Source: Flammeovirgaceae bacterium UBA2371
GTDB lineage: Bacteria > Bacteroidota > Bacteroidia > Cytophagales > Cyclobacteriaceae
Reading direction: 5' to 3'
Assembly (NCBI GenBank): GCA_002345965.1
Contig: DDTF01000031.1
Span: 98,466-128,560, forward strand
Length of the DNA stretch: 30,095 nucleotides
Position 1 is the first letter of the stretch; each line of letters opens with the position of its first letter. A program made the position numbers and the translations under genes. The notes below the pieces were generated by a model. It had not been told where the DNA came from and searched no databases. It saw nothing but the letters and a program-made list of their open reading frames with translations. This document shows positions 23,001 to 30,095 of this stretch, piece by piece.

Positions 23001-23422
23001 GCGGCCATTACCCTATCAAAATCCCGGGCAGTTACTTCAAGCACCTCGTTCTCCTTAAAACGTTTTGCGGTTTCTTTCACAATGGCAAAAGCCTGAGGCA
23101 AAACTTCTTTGAGCACCCCTTCCAGTTCAGTGTTGCGCTCTTTTTCTATTTTATCGATTTCGGCAAAGATGGCTTCCTTGTCATTCAGATCGAGTTCGGG
23201 TTGATCTACAATTTTTTGATGTAGTTCAGCAAGTCGGTCATCAGTATGTTTCAGCTTCTCATTAATAAAAGCTTGAATTTCAACCGTTTTATTTCTCAGG
23301 TCATCATTTGAAATGGAGAGCAGTTTTTCGCCTTCGGCTTTGGTTTGCTCAACCAAGGGCATGATGCTTTTAATGTCTTTTTGTGACTTTGAACCGAGGA
23401 TCTTGGCAATGAATTTCAGCAT
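20069..23422 (-). CDS. secA: Preprotein translocase ATPase SecA
   Basis: 1117 residues from ATG 23422 (MLKFIAKILG), the family-typical start. It is the motor of the Sec export pathway at the inner membrane. The Walker A motif is at about 191-198 (MATGEGKT), followed by AQRDSEWM, DYLRDNMA and the Walker B region MVDEVDSVLVDEARTPLI. Then come the TGTAETEAGE motif, the GRGTDIKL motif and RQLRGRAGRQGDPG of the second helicase fold. It is longer than E. coli SecA (901) because of insertions, as usual in Bacteroidota. The C-terminus ends in KNGKCIVIEQ and lacks the Cys-rich zinc-binding SecB-contact tail. An upstream in-frame ATG at 23467 exists. A TAACTTTG box and a leader hairpin lie upstream. 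Confidence 0.97.
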   Translation of the reverse strand: MLKFIAKILGSKSQKDIKSIMPLVEQTKAEGEKLLSISNDDLRNKTVEIQAFINEKLKHTDDRLAELHQKIVDQPELDLNDKEAIFAEIDKIEKERNTELEGVLKEVLPQAFAIVKETAKRFKENEVLEVTARDFDRVMAATHENVKLVGDKALWKNQWMAAGNLIQWDMVHYDVQIIGGIVLHEGKIAEMATGEGKTLVATFPTFLNALAKRGVHIVTVNNYLAQRDSEWMAPLFQFHGLTVDCIDKHQPNSPERRKAYEADITYGTNNEFGFDYLRDNMARDPEELVQRRGHHYAMVDEVDSVLVDEARTPLIISGPIPKGDEHEFYDLKPRVHKIVEAQKKLVTQFLNDAKKLIAEGDEKEGGLALFRAHRGMPKHKPVIKYLSESGIRNILQKTENFYLQDNKKMMPEADKPLFFTIDEKDNSIDLTDNGIDLITGEGEDPKFFILPEIGVELNKIENDSSISSEERFQKKEELIRDYTAKAQRIHSVNQLLKAYTLFERDTEYIIVDGKVKIVDEQTGRVLDGRRYSDGLHQAIEAKENVKVEDATQTYATITLQNYFRMYHKLAGMTGTAETEAGELWDIYKLDVVVIPTNKPIVRKDDDDLVFKTVREKFNAVVEEIVRLTQEGRPVLVGTTSVEISELISRMLQLKKIKHQVLNAKQHQKEAEVVAEAGKPGSVTIATNMAGRGTDIKLAPESKAAGGLAILGTERHESRRVDRQLRGRAGRQGDPGSSKFYVSLEDNLMRLFMPERIARIMDRLGLKEGEVISHSMVTNSIERAQKKVEENNFGIRKRLLEYDNVMNSQREVIYKRRKNALFGERLQLDILTMLYDTCEDIVANGKTGDTVENFRLNVVSVLGFDFPVNEEEFKKSDINILSEKLYDEALKHYQQKNKSVAEKAMPVITEIFKTRGATIENILVPFTDGVKQIGVAADLKKCVESKNTELIQAMEKMITLAIIDQQWKEHLRDMDDLKQSVQNAVYEQKDPLLIYKFEGFEAFKRFIAKVNEETISFLMKADIPVREPEQVQEARSQRRERLREQKDESRSLLQGGQPQGQAQQREVEEKVLPVKSEKIAGRNDKVSVQYTDGKVLKDVKFKKVEDDVKNGKCIVIEQ

Positions 23423-23453
23423 AGAAAGAAAATGTAAATAAAACAGTCCAGAA

Positions 23454-23478
23454 GCTTTGACGACCATTAAGTCAAAGC
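23454..23478 (-). repeat. Perfect inverted repeat (8-base stem, 9-base loop) in the secA leader
   Basis: GCTTTGAC at 23454-23461 pairs exactly with GTCAAAGC at 23471-23478 around a 9-base loop. It falls between the candidate promoter box and the ATG at 23422, and its loop contains the upstream in-frame ATG at 23467. It could be a leader hairpin or operator, or chance. No T-tract follows on the minus strand, so it is not an intrinsic terminator. Confidence 0.5.
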
Positions 23479-23491
23479 ATCAAAAGGATTG

Positions 23492-23499
23492 CAAAGTTA
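23492..23499 (-). promoter_or_regulatory. Candidate -7 box for secA
   Basis: The minus strand reads TAACTTTG, an exact TAnnTTTG match. A TTG lies 15 bases upstream (23517-23515), slightly closer than usual. The predicted leader to the ATG at 23422 would be about 63 bases, longer than for the other candidate promoters in the window. Confidence 0.45.
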
Positions 23500-23517
23500 A
23501 GGATTTAGAGGGTGCAA

Positions 23518-24324
23518 TTATAGTTCCAAATCCCCTTCAAATACCATTTTGGCAGGTCCAATAAGGAAAATATCGATAAATGTGTCTGATAGTTGGTTGT
23601 GCCCTGTCAAACTGGTCAAGTGAGATCCAGCCTTAAACTCAACAGCCAAATCTCCGCCCATTACTTTCACCTTCACGGGAGAATGGTACCCTCTGAAGGA
23701 AGCGGCCAGAGCGGCCGCTGTTACTCCTGTTCCACAGGATAAGGTCTCATCTTCCACACCCCTTTCAAAAGTCCTCACAGCTATAGTATTTTCGGGGAGT
23801 AGCTCAACAAAATTGGCATTCGTGCCACCGGGTTTAAACAAATCGCTGTTTCTGATTTTTCGTCCGTCCTCTACCACGTTGATATCTGCAAGATTTTTTA
23901 CGAACCGAATGTAATGTGGTGAGCCCGTATTAATAAAGTAATCGTCATTAAGTTTATTGATTCCTGAAACATCATTCATTTTCAATCGAATGGTGTTGTC
24001 ATGCTCTATCGATGCCAGATGGATGCCATCAAAAGCCTGGAAAGTGGTATTTTTATTGATAATTTGTAAAGAGGAGGCAAAATCAACAGCTGACCGGCAC
24101 CCATTGCCACACAAGCTTTGCGATCCATCGCTGTTGTAATAAATCATATTGAAATCTGCATCTTTTGCTTCCTCAATAAGTATCAAGCCATCCGCTCCAA
24201 CTCCAAATCTGCGGTCGCATATTTGCCGGATTTCAGTTGCAGAAAAAGACCTTTTGACTTTGCGATTGTCAATTAAAACAAAATCATTGCCGGTTGCTTG
24301 ATATTTATGAAAGTGAATCGACAT
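23518..24324 (-). CDS. dapF: Diaminopimelate epimerase
   Basis: 268 residues. It converts LL-diaminopimelate to meso-diaminopimelate, used for lysine and for peptidoglycan cross-links. The PLP-independent enzyme uses two Cys: Cys72 in SLCGNGCR and Cys197 in DETLSCGTGVTAA. The N-terminal signature HKYQATGNDFVLID and the segment RRFGVGADGLI are also typical, as is GGTNANFVE in the second half. It follows the DUF4834 gene by 9 bases and probably shares its promoter. secA lies 95 bases downstream and seems to have its own promoter, whose -33 region touches the end of dapF. Confidence 0.96.
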   Translation of the reverse strand: MSIHFHKYQATGNDFVLIDNRKVKRSFSATEIRQICDRRFGVGADGLILIEEAKDADFNMIYYNSDGSQSLCGNGCRSAVDFASSLQIINKNTTFQAFDGIHLASIEHDNTIRLKMNDVSGINKLNDDYFINTGSPHYIRFVKNLADINVVEDGRKIRNSDLFKPGGTNANFVELLPENTIAVRTFERGVEDETLSCGTGVTAAALAASFRGYHSPVKVKVMGGDLAVEFKAGSHLTSLTGHNQLSDTFIDIFLIGPAKMVFEGDLEL

Positions 24325-24333
24325 ACAAATGGG

Positions 24334-24546
24334 TTACTTCACCTCTTCGTAGTCTATGTATTCACCACCTTTAACGGTAGGTTTATTTTTATTTTTTGCG
24401 GAGGAGTTGTTTACATTAACGTTGCCTCCGGTAGGTTTATGAAAGGATCTGTTTTGAGATGCAGTCATGCCCATACCAAAAAAGAACCTGCCAATCTTTG
24501 ACAAGATGTAAATCGAAATCGCAATAATTAATAAGAATTTCAGCAT
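24334..24546 (-). CDS. DUF4834 family small membrane protein
   Basis: 70 residues. One N-terminal membrane helix (LKFLLIIAISIYILSKIGRFFFG, residues 2-24) is followed by a polar, Asn- and Lys-rich tail ending in GGEYIDYEEVK. This layout and the acidic YIDYEEVK end match the DUF4834 family of Bacteroidota. It is the first gene of a probable unit with dapF (9 bases apart). A TACCTTTG box lies 35 to 42 bases upstream of its ATG, so this is the likely promoter for dapF too. Function unknown; its recurring position near envelope genes suggests, but does not prove, a link to the envelope. Confidence 0.8.
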   Translation of the reverse strand: MLKFLLIIAISIYILSKIGRFFFGMGMTASQNRSFHKPTGGNVNVNNSSAKNKNKPTVKGGEYIDYEEVK

Positions 24547-24580
24547 TTCCCTTATTCTGTCTGTTGTTACAACTGATTTT

Positions 24581-24588
24581 CAAAGGTA
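24581..24588 (-). promoter_or_regulatory. Candidate -7 box for the DUF4834-dapF unit
   Basis: The minus strand reads TACCTTTG, an exact TAnnTTTG match giving a leader of about 28 bases. It has the same octamer and spacing to the ATG as the gltX box. The -33 region is weak. Confidence 0.45.
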
Positions 24589-24672
24589 ATGGTTTCAGCC
24601 GAAAAAGAGTTTTTTAGCTAAAAGAACCTAATTTAGGAGGCAACATTATAGTGGACTAGGGTGCAAGCTGAG

Positions 24673-26322
24673 ATGGCGCAAGATTTGAGTAATGCAAAAG
24701 AATTGCCTGTAAAATGGGTTTGGTGGGCATGGCCTGTTTTGCTGGCTTTTTTGGTTTCTATTTCGTACGGATCCTATTTTATAAGGAATTTTACTGACTC
24801 CGTACTCCTCTACCTTCCTACCCCGTTTGCCATCATATTGCTTTATTGGTATGGCCCCAAGCTGCTACCAATCATATACATTAACGAGGTAATTACGCTT
24901 TTGCTTTGGAACGCTCCGGGAGGAATCTTGAGAATTGGTTTGCTGGCGATGCACGCCCCAGTAATGACTTACGCTTCCTGGTTTTTATTCAAAAGAACCA
25001 ATAAGGAAGGGCTCAAGGATCTTTTGAATTCGACCAATTCATTTATACGATTTACACTTTTGGGTGTGTTTGTACCGGTACTGATCAACTCCATCTTTAC
25101 TTACAACTACACTTTTGTAAATCACGATCTGGAAGTTGTTACATTAATTTTTCTCGCTGATTTTCTCACGATATTCACCATAGCCACTCCCATCCTTTAT
25201 TTTTTAATGCCAAAGGAGAACAAATTTAGTTTTAGGATTTCCAAGTCTTTTAGCTCAATAACTCTGGAGCAGCGCAGTCCGGGTGCCGTTCAGTTTTGGT
25301 TGATTGTTGCCGGATTTATTGGGATGATTTTCTTTGTTGATTTTGACGCTTATTGGTATGTATATGGTGTGGTGTCAATCATCGTAGGAATACAACGAGG
25401 ATTTGCAACGGTGATTTTGATCAACGCCATCATTTTCCTCCTCAACTACATACTTCCTTTGCTCGATTTTGCCGATGTTTTACTTGCCTCAAAGGGATCA
25501 ACCAAGTCCATAAGTGTACACCTTGGCATGTTGGCCATGATCATTTCCTCTTCTTTGATTGGACGTGTGATTTCAGATTTGTGGAGAATAGAGTACAAGC
25601 TGACTGATCAGAAGAAAGAGTTGGAAAAAGCCAATAACCAGCTTATTAAAACTAACGCAGAGTTGGATCGGTTTGTATATAGCTTATCGCACGATATCAG
25701 CGCCCCTCTAAAATCAATCAAAGGTTTGGTAAATCTTAGCCGTATAGAGAATGACCATGACCAAAGCCTTCTCTATTTATCAAAAATTGATTTAAGTATT
25801 AAAAGGCTGGAAGCCTTTATTGCCGAGGTTCTTGACTACTCCAGAACAAACCGCAAAGCATTAAGTGAGGAGGAAATTCACCTTGAACATATAGTGCGTG
25901 AAATCATTAATGATTTGGAATATCTCGAGAATTTCGATTCAATACAATTTCACTACTTCCTAGAAGTAAAAAAGTTTGCATCGGATAGATTTCTTTTGAA
26001 AGTGATATTGAGCAATCTTATTTCGAATGCCATCAAGTACCAAAAAACAGATAAAGGACATAAACCGTACATCAAGGTATCTTCCTACAAACAGGCGGGA
26101 TTCAATAAGATCGAAATTGAAGACAATGGTGAGGGGATTCTTCCTCAATCCAAAGAGAAGATATTTGAAATGTTCTACCGGGCGTCCAGCAATTCTACAG
26201 GTTCGGGGTTAGGCCTTTACATCTTAAAGGAGGCAGTCGAAAAGTTATATGGAACAATAGAGGTTAGCTCTGAATATGGAAAAGGAGCCAAGTTCACCGT
26301 TTCGATTCCGTCATCTACTTAG
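24673..26322 (+). CDS. Orphan membrane histidine kinase with a MASE1-like sensor domain
   Basis: 549 residues from ATG 24673; a GTG at 24661 would add 4. Residues about 18-295 hold about eight membrane helices like the MASE1 sensor domain. A short helical linker (QKKELEKANNQLIKTNAELDRF) leads to the HisKA domain, with the phospho-acceptor His340 in YSLSHDISAPLKSIKG. The HATPase domain shows the N box (NLISNAIKY near 448-456), the DNGEGI loop near 484-489 and GSGLGLYI near 510-517. It should autophosphorylate on His and pass phosphate to a response regulator, but no regulator gene is in the window. The ligand is unknown. Its last 12 bases overlap the end of the convergent carB gene. Confidence 0.88.
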   Translation: MAQDLSNAKELPVKWVWWAWPVLLAFLVSISYGSYFIRNFTDSVLLYLPTPFAIILLYWYGPKLLPIIYINEVITLLLWNAPGGILRIGLLAMHAPVMTYASWFLFKRTNKEGLKDLLNSTNSFIRFTLLGVFVPVLINSIFTYNYTFVNHDLEVVTLIFLADFLTIFTIATPILYFLMPKENKFSFRISKSFSSITLEQRSPGAVQFWLIVAGFIGMIFFVDFDAYWYVYGVVSIIVGIQRGFATVILINAIIFLLNYILPLLDFADVLLASKGSTKSISVHLGMLAMIISSSLIGRVISDLWRIEYKLTDQKKELEKANNQLIKTNAELDRFVYSLSHDISAPLKSIKGLVNLSRIENDHDQSLLYLSKIDLSIKRLEAFIAEVLDYSRTNRKALSEEEIHLEHIVREIINDLEYLENFDSIQFHYFLEVKKFASDRFLLKVILSNLISNAIKYQKTDKGHKPYIKVSSYKQAGFNKIEIEDNGEGILPQSKEKIFEMFYRASSNSTGSGLGLYILKEAVEKLYGTIEVSSEYGKGAKFTVSIPSST

Positions 26323-29124
26323 GTAGAGGTTTCTCTCCGAATAAATATTTAAGAAGTAATCATCCAAAAGATCATCTATAAAATAAATGGCCTCACCTGT
26401 TGATTTCATTTCAGGACCCAATTCTTTATTAACATCCGGGAATTTGTTGAACGAGAAAACAGGAACTTTAATCGCATAACCTTTTTTGGTTGGGTTAAAC
26501 TCAAAGTCAGTTACTTTTTTCTCTCCTAACATGATTTTAGTAGCGAAATTCACATAAGGCTCATCGTAGGCCTTGCAAATAAAAGGAACCGTTCTGGATG
26601 CCCTTGGGTTAGCTTCAATAACATACACCTTGTCGTCTTTTATGGCGTATTGAATGTTAATCAACCCAACAGTCTTTAAAGCGACAGCAATTTTATGAGT
26701 GTAATTTTCTATTTGCTTGATCACAAAATCGCCCAGGTTATAGGGGGGCAGTACCGCATAAGAATCACCGGAGTGAATTCCTGCAGGCTCAATGTGTTGC
26801 ATGATGCCTATGATGTACACATTTTCACCATCACATAATGCATCCGCTTCGGCTTCAATTGCTCCATCAAGAAAGTGATCCAACAAGACTTTATTTTCAG
26901 GAAGATGTTTCCAGATATCAAGGATATGGGTCTCTAGCTCTTTTTCATTGATCACAATTTTCATGCTTTGACCACCCAATACATACGATGGTCTCACAAG
27001 GAGAGGGAATCCTATACTTTTGGAGACTTCAAGCGCTTCATCTGCATCCGTAGCCACTCCAAATGGAGGGTAAGGGATGTTCATCTCCTTTAACAGGGAA
27101 GAGAAGCTACCGCGGTCTTCCGCAAGATCCAGGGCTTCAAATGAAGTGCCCATGATCTTGATACCATACTTGTTAAGTTTCTCAGCCAGTTTTAATGCGG
27201 TTTGCCCACCCAATTGCACAATTACACCTTCTGGTTTCTCATGTTGAATGATGTCATAAATATGTTCCCAGAAAACAGGTTCGAAGTAAAGTTTATCAGC
27301 GATGTCAAAATCGGTTGATACAGTTTCCGGATTGCAGTTGATCATAATGGTTTCATACCCGCATTCCTTGGCCGCCAATACGCCATGAACACAAGAGTAA
27401 TCAAACTCTATTCCTTGCCCGATGCGATTAGGGCCAGAACCCAACACAATTACTTTTTTCTTGTTGGAAGGAATTGACTCATTTTCTTTGTCGAAGGTGG
27501 AGTAGTAATAAGGCGTTTTTGCTTCAAACTCAGCAGCACAAGTATCAACCAGTTTATAAACGCGGTTGATATTCATTTCTTTTCGCTTTTTGTGCACTTC
27601 GCTTTCGAGGCATTTCAGGAGATGTGCAATCTGGCGATCGGCATATCCTTTTTCTTTAGCAGTGCGCATGAGTGAGGCTGGAATAGTGTTAATCTCGTAC
27701 GTTTCGATCTCTTTTTCCAGCTCTATCAGTTCTTCGATTTGTTGCAAGAACCATTTGTCGATTTTGGTGAGCGACAAAATTGTTTTCATAGAGATGCCAA
27801 GTTTCATGGCATCATAGATATGGAACAGCCTATTCCAGCTTGGGTTTTCAAGGCTGTACAGTAGCTCTTCTTGTTTGGTTAGTTCTTTACCATCCGCTCC
27901 AAGACCATTTCTTCTTATCTCCAACGACTGGCATGCTTTCTGAAGGGCTTCCTGGAAGTTGCGTCCGATACCCATCACTTCACCCACTGACTTCATTTGA
28001 AGTCCTAGTTTGCGGTCAGCGCCCACAAATTTGTCAAAGTTCCATCTGGGAATTTTGACGATCACGTAGTCTAGTGTTGGTTCAAAGTAAGCGGTTGTAG
28101 TTCCGGTGATGGCGTTGCTGAGCTCATCCAAATTGTAGCCAATCGAAAGTTTAGCGGCAATTTTGGCAATGGGATAGCCAGTGGCCTTAGAGGCCAGGGC
28201 AGAGGAACGGGACACACGAGGATTAATTTCAATTCCGATGATGTCATCATTTTCAGGGTTTACCGAAAACTGCACGTTGCACCCTCCAGCAAACATTCCA
28301 ATGCCGTTCATCATTCTGAAAGCAAGGTCACGCATTTTCTGATACACGGTATCAGAAAGGGTCATGGCTGGCGCTACGGTGATACTATCCCCCGTATGAA
28401 CACCCATTGGGTCAAAGTTCTCAATCGAACAGATGATGATGATATTGCCGGCACCGTCTCTCAATAATTCTAATTCGTATTCTTTCCAGCCCAGGATGCT
28501 CTGCTCTACCAATACTTCATGAATGGGCGAAGCATGCAATCCACGGTTAAGTGCTGCATCAAAGTCTTCGGCTTTCTTTACAAAACCTCCTCCAGTGCCT
28601 CCGAGGGTGTAGGAAGGCCGTATTACAAGTGGGAAGCCGATCTCCTGTGCTATTTCTTTACCTTCCAAAAACGAAGTTGCGGTTGCTCCTTCACAGACAC
28701 CCACTCCCAGCTCCTTCATTTTTAGCCGGAATTTCTCGCGATCTTCAGTTGTCTCAATGGCTTTGATGTCAACCCCAATGATTCGGACGCCATAGTGGTC
28801 CCAGATACCTGCATTTTCGCAATCAATACACAGGTTTAGTGCGGTTTGTCCACCCATTGTAGGCAGGACAGCATCTATATGATGCTTTTCAAGAATTTCT
28901 TTAATGTACTTTTTTTCAAGGGGCTTCAGATAAACATGATCTGCAGTCACCTTATCCGTCATAATGGTGGCCGGATTGGAGTTAATAAGGATTACTTCTA
29001 TGCCTTCCTCTCTGAGCGACCTGGAGGCCTGAGAGCCAGCGTAATCAAATTCACAAGCTTGACCAATAATAATGGGACCGCTCCCTATGATGAGGACGGA
29101 CCGTATACTTCTATCTCTTGGCAT
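26311..29124 (-). CDS. carB: Carbamoyl-phosphate synthase large subunit, lacking the allosteric domain
   Basis: 937 residues from ATG 29124 (MPRDRSIRSVLIIG). It makes carbamoyl phosphate from bicarbonate, ATP and glutamine-derived ammonia for pyrimidine and arginine synthesis, with CarA (not in the window). Two homologous ATP-grasp halves are seen: the first with GSGPIIIGQACEFDY, TMGGQTALN and NPRVSRSSALASKATG, the second with GSGPNRIGQGIEFDYSCVH, QLGGQTALK, RPSYVLGGQSM and NPRASRTVPF. E. coli CarB has 1073 residues. Here the protein ends after GPEMKSTGEAIYF, at the boundary where the MGS-like regulatory domain would begin, so control by UMP or ornithine through that domain is not expected. 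Bacteroidota commonly have this short form, so it is not a truncation artefact. Confidence 0.96.
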   Translation of the reverse strand: MPRDRSIRSVLIIGSGPIIIGQACEFDYAGSQASRSLREEGIEVILINSNPATIMTDKVTADHVYLKPLEKKYIKEILEKHHIDAVLPTMGGQTALNLCIDCENAGIWDHYGVRIIGVDIKAIETTEDREKFRLKMKELGVGVCEGATATSFLEGKEIAQEIGFPLVIRPSYTLGGTGGGFVKKAEDFDAALNRGLHASPIHEVLVEQSILGWKEYELELLRDGAGNIIIICSIENFDPMGVHTGDSITVAPAMTLSDTVYQKMRDLAFRMMNGIGMFAGGCNVQFSVNPENDDIIGIEINPRVSRSSALASKATGYPIAKIAAKLSIGYNLDELSNAITGTTTAYFEPTLDYVIVKIPRWNFDKFVGADRKLGLQMKSVGEVMGIGRNFQEALQKACQSLEIRRNGLGADGKELTKQEELLYSLENPSWNRLFHIYDAMKLGISMKTILSLTKIDKWFLQQIEELIELEKEIETYEINTIPASLMRTAKEKGYADRQIAHLLKCLESEVHKKRKEMNINRVYKLVDTCAAEFEAKTPYYYSTFDKENESIPSNKKKVIVLGSGPNRIGQGIEFDYSCVHGVLAAKECGYETIMINCNPETVSTDFDIADKLYFEPVFWEHIYDIIQHEKPEGVIVQLGGQTALKLAEKLNKYGIKIMGTSFEALDLAEDRGSFSSLLKEMNIPYPPFGVATDADEALEVSKSIGFPLLVRPSYVLGGQSMKIVINEKELETHILDIWKHLPENKVLLDHFLDGAIEAEADALCDGENVYIIGIMQHIEPAGIHSGDSYAVLPPYNLGDFVIKQIENYTHKIAVALKTVGLINIQYAIKDDKVYVIEANPRASRTVPFICKAYDEPYVNFATKIMLGEKKVTDFEFNPTKKGYAIKVPVFSFNKFPDVNKELGPEMKSTGEAIYFIDDLLDDYFLNIYSERNLYLSR

Positions 29125-29151
29125 TTGAGGGAGGATTAGGTAAATCGGGTG

Positions 29152-29159
29152 CAAAAATA
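29152..29159 (-). promoter_or_regulatory. Candidate -7 box for carB
   Basis: The minus strand reads TATTTTTG, an exact TAnnTTTG match and the same octamer as at the GT5-N promoter. The leader would be about 21 bases. No good -33 TTG is seen at the expected spacing. Confidence 0.4.
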
Positions 29160-29241
29160 ATCATCCTCGGCTGGATATGCGGCTCATTCCAAATAAATTC
29201 TGGGATTTTTTAGCAACATACCTTGGGTAACCAGTTTTCTA

Positions 29242-30095
29242 CTAAATAAGGCTCCTTGCCTTCAACTCAAGATACTTGTTGATGGTGTTTACGGTTAGGT
29301 TTTCTGGGGGCGTAAGTAACGCCTGTATGCCGTGCTTGGTCAGCTCTTTTACGATGAGTTTTTTCTCAAAAAGAAGGCGCTCTGCAATGGCTTTATGATA
29401 AATGGCCTTTAGGTTTTTTGCTTTTCTTTCAATGAGCTGGCTTAATTCCGTGTTCTCAAAAAAAATGACGACAACCAAATGTTGCCTGGCAAGGCTCAAC
29501 AAGTAAGGAAGCTGGCGTTGGACAGCGAATACCGTTTCGAAGTTGGTAAATAGCAGTAGCAGACTGCGTTGAGAAATTTTTCTTTTGATGGTTGCGTGCA
29601 ATGCCGAATAATCAGATTCCACAAATGCAGTTTTCTGATTGTAAAGGCTCTCCAGAATATTATTCATCTGATTACTCAATCGGTTGGCAGGAACTATCGT
29701 ATTGACCTTGTCCTGAAAGGTAATCAAGCCTGCCTTGTCGCTTTTTCTCATGGCAATGTTGGAAATTACAAGGCTGGCGTTAATGGCATAATCCAACAGA
29801 CTGAGTCCGTTAAATGGCATTTGCATTACTCTTCCTTTGTCAATTAGCGAATAGACCTGTTGAGAGCGCTCGTCCTGGTAGTGATTGACCATAAGCCTTG
29901 ACCTTCGGCTGGTAGCTTTCCAATTGATGGTTCTAAAATCATCCCCGGAAACATATTCCTTTATCAACTCAAATTCCTGATTATGTCCTATCCTTCTTAT
30001 TTTTTTTATTCCGGTTTCTGAAAGCCGGTTGGAAATGGCCAGCAACTCATACTTTCTCATCTGAATAAACGATGGGTATACAGGCACCATTTTAT
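29242..30095 (-). CDS. DUF58 domain protein, 5' end cut off by the window edge
   Basis: At least 282 residues are visible, ending at 29242. An ATG exists at 30090, but the frame stays open to the edge at 30095. The visible part begins within what is normally the middle of the protein (VPVYPSFIQMRKYELL), so the N-terminal membrane segments are expected outside the window. The DUF58 core is clear: EFELIKEYVSGDDFRTINWKATSRRSRLMVNHYQDE, followed by a von Willebrand A-like fold (VYSLIDKGR, SLLLLFTNFE). DUF58 proteins usually sit next to a MoxR-type AAA ATPase, which may lie just beyond the edge. Family function is poorly known. The stop lies 118 bases from the carB start. Confidence 0.88.
   Translation of the reverse strand, partial: KMVPVYPSFIQMRKYELLAISNRLSETGIKKIRRIGHNQEFELIKEYVSGDDFRTINWKATSRRSRLMVNHYQDERSQQVYSLIDKGRVMQMPFNGLSLLDYAINASLVISNIAMRKSDKAGLITFQDKVNTIVPANRLSNQMNNILESLYNQKTAFVESDYSALHATIKRKISQRSLLLLFTNFETVFAVQRQLPYLLSLARQHLVVVIFFENTELSQLIERKAKNLKAIYHKAIAERLLFEKKLIVKELTKHGIQALLTPPENLTVNTINKYLELKARSLI

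Noticed and set aside
22676..23224. 182-codon open frame on the plus strand
   Set aside because: Entirely antisense to the conserved N-terminal part of secA and without any recognisable protein pattern.
24635..24660. AGGAGG-like sequence upstream of the histidine kinase as the ribosome binding site
   Set aside because: The starts at the right distance run into a TAG at once; it lies too far from both usable starts (24661 and 24673).

Overview
The window looks like a core chromosomal segment from a Bacteroidota bacterium, most likely of the order Cytophagales. The evidence is the gene content (DUF4270 lipoprotein, DUF4834 protein, DUF58 protein, short GT5-type 'glycogen synthase', CarB without its allosteric domain, SecA without a zinc-binding tail, a GGGPS homologue). 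It is supported by promoter-like boxes of the Bacteroidota type (TAnnTTTG), weak or absent Shine-Dalgarno sequences, and moderately AT-rich DNA. I see no tRNA, rRNA, IS element, prophage, CRISPR array or integrase. No gap between genes exceeds 300 bases; the longest are about 95 to 120 bases.

Layout, left to right. 1-6180: a small protein of unknown function, a saccharopine/alanine-dehydrogenase-type oxidoreductase (-), an isoprenylcysteine-methyltransferase-like membrane protein (+), gltX with a small lysine-rich protein behind it (-), ridA with an overlapping membrane-protein gene (-), a divergent 3-hydroxyacyl-CoA-dehydrogenase homologue that has lost catalytic residues (+), and a secreted DUF2141 protein (+). 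6183-10337 (-): an apparent operon of a GT5-N protein, a DUF4270 lipoprotein and glmS. 10457-13833 (+): panC-panD-flippase-like membrane protein-rfaE2-zinc metallopeptidase, closed by a strong intrinsic terminator. 13916-15055 (+): acyl-CoA dehydrogenase.

15056-24546 is a long run on the minus strand. In transcription order it holds DUF4834, dapF, secA, a SPOR protein, an M20 amidohydrolase, a Na/Pi-cotransporter-like protein, a holin-III-like membrane protein, a small membrane protein and GGGPS/PcrB. It is followed by an orphan MASE1-type histidine kinase (+), carB (-) and a DUF58 protein (-) that runs off the right edge.

Functionally the window mixes cell-envelope work with central metabolism. 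Envelope-related genes are glmS for UDP-GlcNAc, dapF for meso-DAP, rfaE2 for heptose activation, secA, the SPOR protein, GGGPS and the lipoprotein. Metabolic genes are panCD for CoA, carB for pyrimidines and arginine, gltX, and acyl-CoA oxidation. I do not see a defence, secretion or biosynthetic island. The items most worth a second look are two lineage-conserved-looking 'pseudo-enzymes' (the dehydrogenase homologue at 4941-5621 and the GT5-N protein at 9534-10337), the transporter with an unusual C-terminal domain, and the GGGPS cluster.
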